Part shown: positions 1-11,470 of the stretch, piece after piece | Position numbering within the stretch: position 1 is the first letter of the stretch | How the letters are laid out: each line of letters starts with the position of its first letter | Origin: Codonopsis lanceolata | Taxonomy: Eukaryota > Streptophyta > Magnoliopsida > Asterales > Campanulaceae | Direction: 5' to 3' | Assembly (NCBI GenBank): GCA_013146195.2 | Contig: CM028377.1 | Span: 165,023,824 to 165,087,823, forward strand | Length of the DNA: 64,000 nt | The notes under the pieces: model-generated | Database searches by the model: none | Told to the model about the DNA's origin: nothing | What the model saw: the letters and a program-made list of their open reading frames with translations, nothing else | Position numbers and translations under genes: made by a program

Positions 1-184
1 TGTCTACTATAATTATATTCATTTCATGTTTTAAACAAAAGATTGATCCTCATATCTCAATATTTTAGCAAACGATTTATTTCTTTCTGAAGAATTATAT
101 ATCAAAAATCGTGAAAGTAAGACCCGGAAATTAATAAAAAGAAGAAAACATCAAATTATACTAGTATTTCCTAAATCTTTTGAT

Positions 185-1371
185 TTATATAATTAGAATT
201 TCTCTCTTTATTTTCTCTATGGCTTCATCAACTCTGTTACCGCCAATCATTGCGGTCACCGTCACCGTCACCGTCAGCCGACGCGGCTCATCTCCCACCA
301 CGTTTGCCGCCAAAACCTCCGCCTGATTCTTCTCAAACGCCCTGAATATCTTCGTCACCATTTCGCGCCGAGCCGGTAATTGAATTCCAAAAAATGTAAC
401 ACCACCATAGACACAGACTTCGACGGAGGAATGCCGATTAGTACATTGAGATATAACCGGCTTCGCAGCCATTGATTCCGGCAATATCATAATTGACTTC
501 TTCATCTTGAGATCTTCCAATCTGGCAATCTCTTTCTCCAGCCCCTGTATATACTCAATCGTCTTGCTCACAATTGCCTCCCTTGTAACCTGCAAATTAA
601 AATATCAACTCTTATAATTGATCATATTAATAGATTCATCATTCATATAATCATATATATATATATATATAAACACACAAACACATTGAAATGAATATTT
701 CAACTGTAAGTCCTTCAATCTCTATAAGCACACACAGATAGAGATCAAAATTTTAACTGTAAACCATTCAATATACGTATATATGTATAAACACAAACAC
801 AAACGAGAGAAATCAAATCTCAACTGTAATTTCAATCAATCAACGTATGGTCCGTATGGATATCCACACTAACACAAATACACACGTAAAATTTCAACTA
901 TAAATCATTAAATATACGCATATACCACACACACACACACACATTAAATAAGAATAGTCATGGATTACTTAGCCTGCTGCAACTACAATGTGAGTATGTA
1001 TATTTCTGTTTGGGTAAAATTGAGAGAGAGAAGAAGAAGAAGACCTTGGGGAGTAGGTTAGGGACGACCATGGATTGAAGAATGGAATACATTTCAGCCA
1101 TTTTGCCTCTCCTATTCCGCTCGACCTCGTGACCACCAGACGAAGATGCTAGTCTTTTACGATGATTAGTTTTCGAGCTCGATGGCCCTGCTATCGTCAT
1201 AGGTTCCCGGAGTAGTAATGATGATGGAGGAGGGAATTCTGATAATGGAAGGATTACTGAGTCCGTGTAACCTTCCATAATACCATCGAACAAGTTGCGA
1301 ATTTCGTTGTCGTCGTCTTCGTCTTCTAATTTTACTTGATTTTCCGTCTTCTGTGCTTCTGTACTTTTCAT
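185..1371 (-). CDS. bHLH transcription factor with C-terminal ACT-like domain, two exons
   Basis: Exon 1 is 1371-1045 (109 codons) and exon 2 is 589-185 (134 codons plus TAA). The 455-bp intron has donor AAG|GTCTTC and acceptor TTTGCAG|GTT, and the frame is preserved, giving 243 aa. The basic region lies at residues ~80-88 with Glu84, Arg85, Arg87 and Arg88. Helix 1 is ~90-103 and helix 2 ~110-136. Residues ~165-239 form an alternating strand/helix segment like the ACT-like dimerisation domain of many plant bHLHs. An acidic N-terminus (15-23) and a K/R patch (67-73) precede the bHLH. The intron interrupts the bHLH just before helix 2, a common position in plant bHLH genes. By family it should be a nuclear dimeric DNA-binding regulator; target and subgroup are not known. 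Oddity: His81 is one residue closer to the Glu than in the canonical H-x-x-x-E-R, and Gly80 occupies the usual His position. A 6-bp microrepeat (253-276) encodes a Val-Thr run in the ACT-like part. Confidence 0.9.
650..943. repeat. Intronic TA and CA microsatellites
   Basis: The bHLH intron holds a (TA)n run near 653-671 and a (CA)n run near 926-942, with AT-rich sequence between them. No other feature is seen in the intron. Confidence 0.75.
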
Positions 1372-1620
1372 ATCCCAAACCCCCTTCTAACAGAATAATA
1401 TCGCATGCGTTTTTCTAGAGAGAGAGAGAGAGAAAGGTGATACTGATTACTGAATATGGTTATGATTAAGGAACAGAAGCTGTTAGGAATATATGATGGG
1501 AGTAAAGAGAGAGTGAATTTGATTTTCTGTTCGCTCAGGTCGTGAATTTGTACCTTCCAATTAGTTATGACCTTTTTATTCTCTCCTGATTTTGTACTTT
1601 TCTTCTATACATTTACATAC
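1372..1620 (-). promoter_or_regulatory. Presumed 5' leader and proximal promoter of the bHLH gene
   Basis: This lies directly upstream of the bHLH start codon on the minus strand. It contains a pure GA/CT run (~1417-1433) typical of plant 5' leaders. I could not place a convincing TATA box or start site, so the assignment rests on position and the CT-rich tract only. Confidence 0.35.
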
Positions 1621-2611
1621 AGTACTTATTTGTGGGTTGGAACTTGGAATGGTACAGATGGTTTTTTGATTTAGGCTACTTTTTTGTTTTTGTGATAAGT
1701 GAAGGGAAATGCTACAAAAAAAATTATCAATATTTAATGTATCTGTGAAATTAAAAGATTATATTTTTAAAACGATTTTACGGATCTTAATTTGTAAGAT
1801 AGATTTCTACTATCTCACAATTTAACTCATCAAAATACAATGGATTGGTTAAAAATACATTTTACAAAAAATAATTGTAAAATCGTGCTTCCTAAATTTT
1901 TGCCAAATTAAAATTACTTTAGAAATCTGCTTACTATCCTCTCCAATTAATTCAGGCCTTAAGATTGATAGGAGTTGAGTTTGATTCACGATTCGGATAT
2001 CATATTTTTTGCTAATTGTAATGTTAGTATATGGAACAAATGATGTCCGATTACAAGACTTTCTACCATCGTTTAGTGGTTTTATTCTGATCGAGGGATT
2101 AGTCTCGAGCTTTCATGCCTGAAGTCCCATTTGAAAAGCCAAAAAGATATCGACTATGTACGTGTGCCTAATTACACGAAACTTCGATGATCAATGATAA
2201 AAGAAATTAAATAACAAATATAGATATCTGAAGAGGATCAAAATTACTGTGAACAAATAAACCCGCTTAAATTATGTAAACAATTTGATGAGCCATATTA
2301 TCGTACGAAGTTGTACCTAACCATCTGTGTGGATCAGTGCACTCGATAGAAGCCTGTGAGGAGACTGACTTGGGCTATAAGAAAGAACCTAATTTTATAT
2401 TTGGAATAATTACGGGCGTATTTAGTATTTATTTTTTAAAATTGTAATAGCTCGATTCCCTTATTTTTTTATTCAATCGATAAAATATATTTTTAAAATT
2501 TTGTTAAAAAATATCATCCTCTCTGTAATTTTCTCTTTCAACTTGTATCGAATTCAAATTTGTTTGTTTCTTTTTATCTCTTTTGTATTTTCTCTTAATT
2601 TCCATAGTATC
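1621..2611. other. AT-rich intergenic DNA, nothing recognised
   Basis: No long open frame, splice-consistent exon, LTR edge or tandem repeat was seen in this stretch. Confidence 0.5.
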
Positions 2612-2998
2612 CCAATAAAACTTTGGTTAAGAGGCTGCTTGAAAATCATGTTATGATAAAATTCATCGATTGTTAATTGTCTCTTCTTTGCGTATTACAA
2701 TTGAAAGCATTTTGATTTTTATCAAAAGAGAACTGCTCCAATAAAACTTTGATTGAGAGGCTGCTTGAAAATCATGTTATGATAAAATTCATTGATTGTT
2801 CATTCTCTTTTTTTTTGTGTATTACAATTGAAAGCATTTTGATTTTTATCACAAAATGAACTGCTCCAATAAAAACTTTGATTGAGAGGCTGCTTGAAAA
2901 TCATGTTATGATAAAATCCATTGATTGTTCATTCTCTCTTCTTTGTGTATTACGATTGAAAGCATTTTGATTTTTATCACAAAGTGAACTGCTCCAAA
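2612..2998. repeat. Tandem repeat, three copies of ~127 bp
   Basis: Three direct copies begin at about 2612, 2738 and 2866 with the motif ccaataaaactttg and end with aactgctcca. Copies two and three are nearly identical; the first is slightly more diverged. No coding potential is evident. Confidence 0.85.
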
Positions 2999-3149
2999 TC
3001 GATTCTTTATGTTGATTCCACTATGCTAGTATGGATTCAAAAACACAGAACAAAAGGGAACTACTCTTCCCATCACTCATCCAACATTGTCGAAGTCTCA
3101 ATTACATGCTTTCAATTCTCATTCTGACGGTTGATAATCTTCATTCAAT

Positions 3150-3905
3150 TTTTCCATGTCGATGCCTAAATTAAGGCAGACTTGAAATTTAGTCTTGTAT
3201 TTTTACAATACAATTCCAAAATTGCACAGAATTTCAATAGCTAGTTATAAAATTTACACCGCGATATATTAAACAATCTGTGTTGGTGTTATTTAATTAG
3301 ACATCGTTTCTTTCAATTCGGCCTCAGTGTTATTTAATTAGACATCGTTTCTTCCAATCTTACCTCGATGTTACTTAATTAGACATTATTTTTTCCAATC
3401 ATGCCTCGGTGTTACTTAACTAGGCATCATTTCTTCTAATCCAGCCTTGATGTTACTTAATTAGGCATCGTTTCTTCTAATTTAAAAAAAGATAAAATTT
3501 TTTTTTAATAAAATATTTAATAAAAGTAGTAAATAAAACTTTGCATTGTTTTGATGCCCAAATTAAGGCGGTCTTGAAATTTGGTCTTGTATTTTTATAA
3601 TACGATTCCAAAATTGCGCATAATTTCAATAGCTAGTTATAAAACATGCACCGCGATATATTAAACATTATGTGTTTGTGTTATTTAATTAGACATTGTT
3701 TCTTCCAATTATGTCTCGCTATTACTTTCTTCTAATTTAATAAAAATATAAAAATATAAAACATTGCATTGTTTTATAAAAAAGATTTAATAAAAATAGT
3801 AAATAAAATATTGCATTGTTTCGATGCCCAAATTAAGGCAGTCTTGAAATTTGGTCTTGTATTTTTACAATACGATTTCGAAATTGCACAGACTTCAATT
3901 CTACT
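3150..3905. repeat. Diverged AT-rich repeat block
   Basis: A segment starting near gatgcccaaattaaggc recurs at about 3160, 3552 and 3822. Inside the first copy a ~45-bp unit (ttaattagacatcgtttctt and variants) is repeated about five times at 3286-3482. The copies share a cgatatattaaac motif. This is non-coding. Confidence 0.7.
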
Positions 3906-4099
3906 TTTGATGCCTTAAGTTTAAATTGCGATGTCCAATTTGAATAGGCTTCAATTATGTTTCACGATGCCTAAACATTACATTGAGATTCAAAATTTTG
4001 GACATATTTCAATTGGTTATAAATTCGGACATACCATAACCTATAACGACGCACGGTCTTAGATTTTCGATGCCCAATTTTGGGGGAATTGTTTTACAT

Positions 4100-4340
4100 T
4101 TTGACGCAATGAATTTTCTTTGCGATGCCTAATTTGGTTAGGACTTTAGTATTCCATTGCGACGCTTTGATTTTGCTATGCGATGTTGAAGTTTGGCCGC
4201 GGGTTTTGTGCGCGCCTTTGTTGTTCATTAAGGGTATCTTCATCATTTTATTCCAAAAAGTGTACTTTTCTGGTTATAATTTCATCCTATGGGACCAACC
4301 CGGTTATCACAGTTTATATATCTTTGTTTGTTTCAATGCC
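4100..4340 (+). repeat. Left arm of a diverged inverted repeat (MULE/MITE-like end?)
   Basis: The plus strand carries ttaagggtatcttcatcat followed by a ~30-bp spacer and ggttataatttc, ending near cccggttatcac. The reverse complement of 5610-5850 carries the same order of motifs. The arms sit ~1.3 kb apart and may be terminal inverted repeats of a non-autonomous DNA transposon. No transposase and no clear target duplication were found. Confidence 0.4.
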
Positions 4341-5609
4341 TTTTGTTTTTGTTTTTTTTTATAAAATTAATTTTTGATGCTACACAATTTGGTATTGGGT
4401 TGTTCGTAGTGAATCTTAGAATATCTGGGCTTATGTGTGAGGTATGATCTTCTTAACTTGTCAAGAAAAGAAGGCCTTAGAAGGAATGTAAGACTAGGTC
4501 TCGCGAAACCCCTCCGACGTGAGAGTAAGTCTTAACTTGTTTAGAAAGCAAATTGATAGTGTTTCGGTGCTTGTAAGTGAGCGTACCTTTTGGATATGAT
4601 ATTATGGGGTATTTATAGCCTTAAAGGACCCTAAACCGAATTGAGTAATGATCATGGTGAGATCTTAGGGTTTTATGGCTATAAATACGGGTTGACCACG
4701 TAACTGTCGGAGTGGTAGCTTAATTCTCGGGTGGAGGCGTTATTTCGTGTTTATGTGCGGATAAGCTGCTCGTTAGATCAAGCAGACTTTTTGCTGCTCG
4801 ATTTGAGGTCGGGATGTTTTATCCTCTGCATCTTTGTTACTTGGATAAGGCCCCCTGGTCAAAGGGCTATGACATTGCCCGGCCAGGATAAGTTAGAAAT
4901 GATCGAGCTCTCCTGCTCGGGGTTGTCCCCTTTCACTAGATGATGAGGCTTGTGATCTTCACATGAGGGACCACGTGACGTGACCGGCTTTAGGACCGAG
5001 CACATCAATTTTTTCTTTAATTACTTTTAATTTTTCTCTTTTAAGTCAAATGTGACAATTTATGCCCACATTTATTTTCCTGGACAACCTGTGTGACCAT
5101 AAACACTCTCTTCTTCCCAGGCATGAATGAGAATTAAGGAGTGCACATTGGTCCCACTAAATCCTTCGCCATCGTTTGTGCAACCAATCGCTTATTGCCA
5201 CCATCGTACTTTTCCCACCTCTTGTCGCGCTACCACCACCCTTGTCGTCTCCGTGATGCCGGTGAATTTGTTGATTCAAATTCATAGATGTAATCATTTG
5301 CATAAATAATAATGTTATCTCATATCTAAAGAAACTTAGCATGACCAAGGTATGTAAAAATCGGCAAAAAGAAAACAAACGAAAGAAGAAAACATAATAT
5401 GACAATTTCTAATAAAGAAGGAAAAAAATAAACTTTGGAAATTTTTTAAAATTTGAAATGAAAACCTAGTTTGTGCCCAAGCCATTGAAGAGTAGACCCA
5501 CTTTATTTCCTAATTTAGTAACCAAATGTAATCTTTGTTGTTTCTCGAATTGTGAATTGTTATCATGGTGGCAAGTGGCAACTAGGACATGGCCGGTTTC
5601 TTTCATGCT
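4341..5609. other. Spacer between inverted-repeat arms, no gene recognised
   Basis: Small open frames here lack family features or supporting splice sites. The sequence is mixed composition, with a GC-richer patch at 4690-4990. Confidence 0.4.
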
Positions 5610-5900
5610 ACATAAAACTAGGAGAAAATCGGGTTAATCCCATGTGGAAAAAAAAATATAACCCCAAAAGTTTACGATAATTTTTTAAACCGTTACAGTA
5701 CATTTTTGGGGGAGAAATGACGAAGATACCCTTAATAAAGGAAAAACGTGCGGACAAAGTCACTTCCCAAATTTGAGCATTGCTTAAAATTTTGGTTGTC
5801 GCAATGCAAAAGCTTACTGCCCAAATTTGGGCATCGCAAGAAAAAAAATTAGGCATCGTTCAAAATTTTGGTCATTGCAATGCAAAAGTCACTGCCCAAA
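5610..5900 (-). repeat. Right arm of the diverged inverted repeat
   Basis: Read on the minus strand it shows ttaagggtatcttcgtcatt, then a C/A-rich spacer and a cccgattttctcc end. This parallels the left arm at 4100-4340. Outward of the shared block lie short gcgatgcccaaatt-type motifs, also seen near 4080. Confidence 0.4.
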
Positions 5901-6030
5901 AATTTTGAATGACGCCAAATTTTTTGAATGATTCCCAAATTTCGAAAGGTACGATGCTAGAAAGAGAGAAGAAAATGAAGAACAAACAAAACACACTAAC
6001 CTCACAAACCAGATATGTATTGCTCCCACC

Positions 6031-7275
6031 AATTTATTCAATAGCAGTATCAAAACAACAATAGTAATGAACATAATCACTCTTTACAAAATGTTAACTT
6101 ATCAAAGGGTTACAACCTCACTCCAAATCTAAGACCCCAACACCTTTTCTTCCTCTAGAATTGCATTATTACAGCGGAGGGGGGGGGGGGACTAATTGTC
6201 AACCCGCTAATTTGTGGGTAATCTCTCGTCATCATGTTTTCCTTCTTTTCGCTGTCCATTAGATGGCCGATATACCTTTAAAATGGGTAGAGCATGTGAG
6301 AGAGAAAGCGATGAGGTTAGCCAGATGTGAAGAAAACAGACAATATTGGGAAAAAAATTGTAAAAGTGGACTTAAGCGAATTAAAAAAAAGATGGTAGTG
6401 AAGCGGTTACAATTTCAGGAAATTGTATAGGCCCACAATTAATCCCATAAAAATCCCACTGTGCCCAATTGCCCATTGAAGTCCTGTCACCTTTTTAGCC
6501 AAGCCCATACATTACAACTTCCATCTTCCTATATAGGCCCAATAGGTACATTTGCTACCTCTAATAAGTGATTAGACAAGTACAACTTTTTAGGGTGGAA
6601 ACTGGGCCGTTCCCTTTTCTTCAATTTATAACCACTAAACTCTATTATACTTAAAAAGCATTTTCAATGCAAAATTGTGCATCACGATGCATAAAATTTA
6701 ATTATGATGCATGATTTTTCTTATCCCATTTTTTATTCAATAACAGTATCAAAACAACATTGACACATAATCAATCTTTACAAAATGTTAACTTATCAAA
6801 GAGTTACAAACTCACTCCAAATCTAGGACCCCAACACTTTTTCTTCCTCTGGAATTACATTATTACAGCTGGGGGGAACTAATTGTCGGCTCGCTCATTT
6901 GTGGACAATCTCCCGCCATCATATTTTCCTTCTTCTCGCTGTCCATTAGATGGCCGGTATACCTAAAAAATGGGCAGAGCATGTGATAGAGAAAGTAATG
7001 AGGCTCAACCGGATGTGAAGAAGACGGACAATATTAGAAAAAAATTATAAAACTGGACTTAATCGGTTTAAAAGAAAAGAGTGTAGTGGAGGTGAACGGT
7101 TATAATTTCAGGAAAGTGTACCGCCCAATTCCCCATTGAAGTCCTGTCACCTTTTTAGCCCAGCCCATACATAACAACTTCCATCTTCCTATATTGGCCT
7201 AATAGGTACATTTGCTATCTTTAATTAGTGATTGGACATGTCCAGATTTTTAGGGTGAAAACTGGGCCACTCCCC
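6031..7275. repeat. Imperfect direct tandem duplication, ~690-bp unit
   Basis: The block starting ttattcaatagcagtatc near 6036 recurs from about 6732 with the same order of landmarks: tttacaaaatgttaacttat, a G-run (6178-6190 versus 6871-6876), agatggccg, cctatat, and an end near tttttagggtg. The copies differ by many substitutions and small indels, so the duplication is not recent. No ORF is supported. Confidence 0.75.
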
Positions 7276-7680
7276 TTCAATGAGTTAATTGTGGGCCGAT
7301 CCCTTTTTGAGAATTATAACCGCTCAAATGCTTCAATTTTTTTCCAATCGCTTAAGTACTTTTTTGTATTTTTTTTTTCCTAAAATGCCCTATTAGCTAC
7401 CAGTCCTTATCTACTTTAAGCTTTCAATTGACTTAACTTTAACATGTGGGGCCCTTGATCAATTACAAAACAAACCCAACGTTGTTGCTCTAAACTCAAT
7501 CCAGTTGCTAACACCCATTAAAAAGATGAACCAATCTAAGTTACCCAATTAAATGAGTTAACAAAGCAGCAATGCTAGCTTACCATTGCTTGAACCGTAA
7601 TCCGAAAGCAAGCCTTTGATGCAAAATATAGTAGATTCCTTGAAGCCCTGCAGGTTCCCATTGAGAGTACTACATGAACA
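7276..7680. other. AT-rich intergenic DNA, nothing recognised
   Basis: No open frame, tandem structure or element terminus is evident here. Confidence 0.45.
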
Positions 7681-7822
7681 TCGTAGCCTACGACGTGAGT
7701 ATCCTAACCTATGACACAAACATCCTAACCTACGATGTGAACATCATAGCCTCCGACACGAGCATCATAGCCTCTAACGAGGGCATCGTAGCCTTCGACT
7801 CGAGCATCGTAGCCTCCATGTC
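7680..7822. repeat. Minisatellite, ~24-bp degenerate units
   Basis: Degenerate copies of a unit resembling catcgtagcctacgacgtga run through the segment, with substitutions at most positions. Confidence 0.7.
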
Positions 7823-8166
7823 ATCGTAGCGTAATTGTGGAATGAGACTCCGTTATTGTATTCCACATAAGTGCCAACCGCATTCTTGGCGCATTCTTCT
7901 TGTGTTGGGAATAGTATCATGTCTACTTCCTTCCCTATGCATTTTTGTCGATGTTTGCTAAATAAACAAAAGTGGTGGATGTGAAATAGGCCTTTTGTCA
8001 ATTTTCGACAGATTCTCGTGACTAACATGAATTCCCCCTTAGCGGCACTTCCTTCCTCCGCCTCTCTGCCTTATCTTCAATGAGAGAGAAATCCGCCATC
8101 CAATAATGATTTGTAGCGCTCTTCCTTCTTCATCCAAAAATTGTAGCAGAGAAATCGCCGAACTGC

Positions 8167-8345
8167 AATGCCCACATCGAAGACATCGACGCTATATCTA
8201 AGACACGACGACCAAATCGAAGACACCGATGCCCACATCGAAGACACTGACACCCATATCGAAGACACTGATGCCCAAATCAAAGACACCGATGCCAAAA
8301 TCGAAGACACCAACACCCACATCGAAGACACCAATGCCCACTTTG
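8167..8345. repeat. 21-bp minisatellite
   Basis: About eight copies of a 21-bp unit (gatgcccacatcgaagacacc and variants). Because 21 is a multiple of three, both strands stay open as 7-residue peptide repeats (plus strand: A-H-I-E-D-T-D-like). I regard the ORFs as a by-product of the repeat, not as genes. Confidence 0.85.
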
Positions 8346-8462
8346 AAGACTTCATTGTCCCGTTGCACTTAGGCCTTCTGGAATTCAGCCTCTCCAAACT
8401 TTGACACATAGGGCTTTCAACTTCAAGCAAGAAATTCACTGAAATTTTGAGCTTGAAGCGAA

Positions 8463-8533
<71 letters not shown>

Positions 8534-8536
8534 AAG
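8463..8536. repeat. (TA)n microsatellite followed by (GA)n
   Basis: A near-perfect TA dinucleotide run of about 58 bp (8465-8522), then a short GA run. Confidence 0.95.
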
Positions 8537-8559
8537 GAAGTTGCATGCGTACGTGGTTC

Positions 8560-8810
8560 CTTTTTATTAATGGTAGATTTGTCTTTTTGACCCCAAAAGT
8601 ATACTTTATCGGTTATATAATATTATATTGGATTGGAGAGATTATAATTTTCACAAAAAAGGACCCGCCCGGTTATCACCCTTATTCAATTTATAACCAC
8701 TAAACTCCATTATACTTTATTTTAACTGTTAAAAAGCAATTTCAATGCAAAATTGTGCATCGTGATGCATAAAATTTAATCATGATGCATGATTTTTCTT
8801 TTCCCATTTT
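8560..8810 (+). repeat. Third copy of the cggttatcac-type end plus duplicated flank
   Basis: The part at 8595-8680 resembles the 4100-4340 arm and also ends in cccggttatcacc. The following block (8690-8810) is a close copy of 6625-6735, including gcaaaattgtgcatc and atgatgcatgatttttctt. This indicates dispersed copies of one repeat family. Confidence 0.5.
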
Positions 8811-9649
8811 TATTATGTGCTGGATGAGAACGTCAAAGGTAAATTTCATGATAAGAATGATTCCAATTATCATTTGAATGATTCCTTGCTAGTGATTGTA
8901 TTAATAGGGTTCAATGTATAAATGTTAATAGGGCCAATCCTAGCCCTATATGGCTAACAGTTAAACGGGCCATTGCGATTGCAGGCCCGCGACCTTATAG
9001 ATCTCATTTTAAACATATTGCTAACGGGCTACGCCTAAAAAACACATATATTTAAATGAATAATGACTACACTAAATGAAAATTAAACAAATAATTAAAA
9101 TATAGAGATAAAAAATGAATTTAATAAATGAAAATTAGTTAATGAATAAAAAATATCATACCAGACAAAGGAGAAATTGATTTGATATAACATGTTTTTT
9201 TTATAGAACCCTCAATATTAATGTTGAAACTTATTATTTTCTGCAAAATAATTTATATATGACAGTTCAATTAAAAATTGTACACCAAACAAAGAGCGAA
9301 GAAAATCTATATGGGTCGGTTGATAAAAATTGATTATCCTAATTTAACCATTAAAAGACTAAAATATTATATGAGCCTAAATATCTAACTTAAATCCATT
9401 ATTATTAGATGATAAACTTATACAACTACAAAATTAATTAGGTTTAAGCCAAGAAAATATGGAAAAATTGTGGGCCAGTCAACTTTTAAAAGTTTAAACC
9501 GTTTTACATCCAAATATTTTTTCGAAATTGAAAAGGGGCACTTCATGCATCATGATACCTAATTTGTGCATGCACTGCATGAAAGTGTCTTATTTTGTGC
9601 ATAACGTGTCATTTTTTGATTTCAAAAAATTATCATAGCTTCGGATCAT
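8811..9649. other. AT-rich intergenic DNA, nothing recognised
   Basis: No ORF or repeat terminus is supported. It ends where decayed integrase coding sequence begins. Confidence 0.45.
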
Positions 9650-10303
9650 AGGTGAGTGTGAAAGGTGTTTCCTCTGTAGGACCCCGGACAGTAGTCCTGA
9701 CCACCCATAAGGCCGATGGTAGCTCTTTTGCCCATTTTCCTGCTTTCCCCTCTAAGTTTCTCTTAAGTGCGTGCAAGAGTTGTTTGTTCCCGACATCTGC
9801 TTGGTCGTTGCCTTATGGGTAAGCTACAGATGACTGCCAATGCTTGACACATAAGCACGCGCATACTCTGCTGTGAACTTGTCTGAGAATTGTGAACCGT
9901 GGTCGGAGATGATTGCATGTAGTAGGCCGAATCTGCATCATACTTGATCGTGGATGAACTTGATGATATTAGCCTCCATGATGGTGGCTAGTGGCTTTGC
10001 TTCAATCCACTTTGTGAAATAGTTGATGGTGACTACTGCGTACTTGTACTTGTTTTGTACTAGGGGAAACAGACCGATCAAATCGATTCCCCACATATCG
10101 AAAGGCCAGGCAGCGACCACTGGGGTTTTCATAGTGGAGGGCAACCTCGGTATGTTCGCGTATCTCTGGCACTTGTCACATTTTCGGACATACCTCTCTG
10201 CATCCCTCATGAGGGTGATCCAGTAATATCCCGCGCGCAGGATTTTCTCTGCTAGGGGTTTGGTGCCCGGATGGCCGTCGCATTCTCCTTCCATGGACCT
10301 CAA
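9650..10303 (-). pseudogene. Ty3/gypsy (Tat-like) integrase remnant
   Basis: The open part (10303-9938) holds the integrase zinc-binding region, with a YYW motif and a CDKCQR Cys-pair. The start of the catalytic core follows, with the first Asp in MWGIDLIG. Coding similarity continues past the stop to about 9650, including a SDHGSQF-type second-Asp motif near 9910, but in broken frames. The Y-F-T-K-W-I-E-A segment is characteristic of plant Tat-lineage integrases. It is the C-terminal part of the pol that continues rightward to 12397. It is not functional: internal stops occur and no LTR is seen on this side. Confidence 0.8.
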
Positions 10304-10481
10304 ACAAGACGTTTTCGGTTAACTCTAGGGGAGCACAACGAAGCATAGGTCTGACCTAAGATAGCTTGTATAAGATTCCTTCAACTACCGAGTACCGGTA
10401 AGCCTGGTTTCTAACTGTTGTAGCTTTGACTTTGTCTGTGGGTAGGATTCCTTGCTCGATGTAGTCCTTGTAGTCGTCAAT

Positions 10482-11075
10482 CTAGCTCCTTCTTGCTGGT
10501 TCAATATCCATTATTATTGGTTTGTCGATGGCCGAGTGTCCAGGTGCTCGATCATGACCGATGGATTTAATAATGCTAGAATTGTTTCGACAATCTTGGA
10601 TAAGTAATCTGCCCAGAATATTGTCTGCTCGATCAATTCTGATGATCTCCCAAAACTTAAAATTTTTCAAGATTTCCTTGACAAGCTCGCAGTATTTGAC
10701 CAGGGATGGGTGATGCACCATATTCTCCCCCTGGACTTGCTTCCCCACTAGTTGTGAATCCGAGTACACTGTGACCGCTTCTACGCCCATATTTGTCGTG
10801 AGCTCAAGACCAACGATCATTGTTTCGTACTCGACCACGTTATTGGAGCCTGAGAACTTGAATCGGAGAGCCAATTCAAACTTTGTAACCTGATCGGGAG
10901 TTATGAGAAGGATGCCAACTCCGCTCTCGACCTTGCTCGCTGCTCCATCCACATAAAGGTCCCAATAGTAGGTCGGTTGAGGCATTGGAAGCTGCTCGTG
11001 CCTAGGCTTTGTTGGTTGTAAGACTTCAGATTCCTCTTCATGAGTGAAGCTTGTCTCCACTAAGAAATTGACCAA
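10482..11075 (-). pseudogene. Second RNase H domain of Tat-like pol
   Basis: A 197-codon open stretch with YVDGAASKVESGVGI near its N-terminal third, then N-N-V-V-E-Y-E and VYSDSQLV. These are the ordered acidic motifs of an RNase H fold. It lies between the RT/first RNase H segment and the integrase, the arrangement expected for Tat-lineage elements with two RNase H domains. In the first acidic motif the D is present. The frame stops before the integrase and a ~180-bp out-of-frame linker follows, so it is decayed. Confidence 0.8.
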
Positions 11076-11470
11076 AACTTGCGTTTTGATTGCTCGCCTA
11101 GGCTGGTAGTCGATGTGGAATTCTGTGAGCTCGATCGACTAGTTGAGTAGTCTACCCGATGAATCGGGCTTGTGCATGATTTTGCGCAGTGGTGCGTCTA
11201 TGTATACTATGATTACATGTGTAGAAAAATAAGCCCTTAATTTTTAGGTAGCTATGATAAGTGAGTAGACTAATTTTTCTACATTAAAATAACGACCCTC
11301 AATAGGACGGAGGGTCTTTGATATATAATATACATGTTTTTGTAAATCTAACTCCTCCCTAACTAAAACAGTGGCCACAGCCTGGTCTGTGGCTATACTA
11401 GATACATATATAAGGGGTCCCCGGGCATGGGGCTCCTAAGGAGGGGCGACTTGCCAAGATATTCTTTGAG
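11076..11470 (-). pseudogene. First RNase H / RT-connection region of Tat-like pol, stop-riddled
   Basis: No long ORF is open here. Conceptual minus-strand translation follows on from the RT block (a PLL motif near 11430). It then shows the A-V-L-V-R-E-E and Y-Y-I-S-K-x-L order typical of the gypsy RNase H, with scattered stop codons. It is colinear with its neighbours, so the pol has suffered point decay here, not insertion. Confidence 0.65.
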
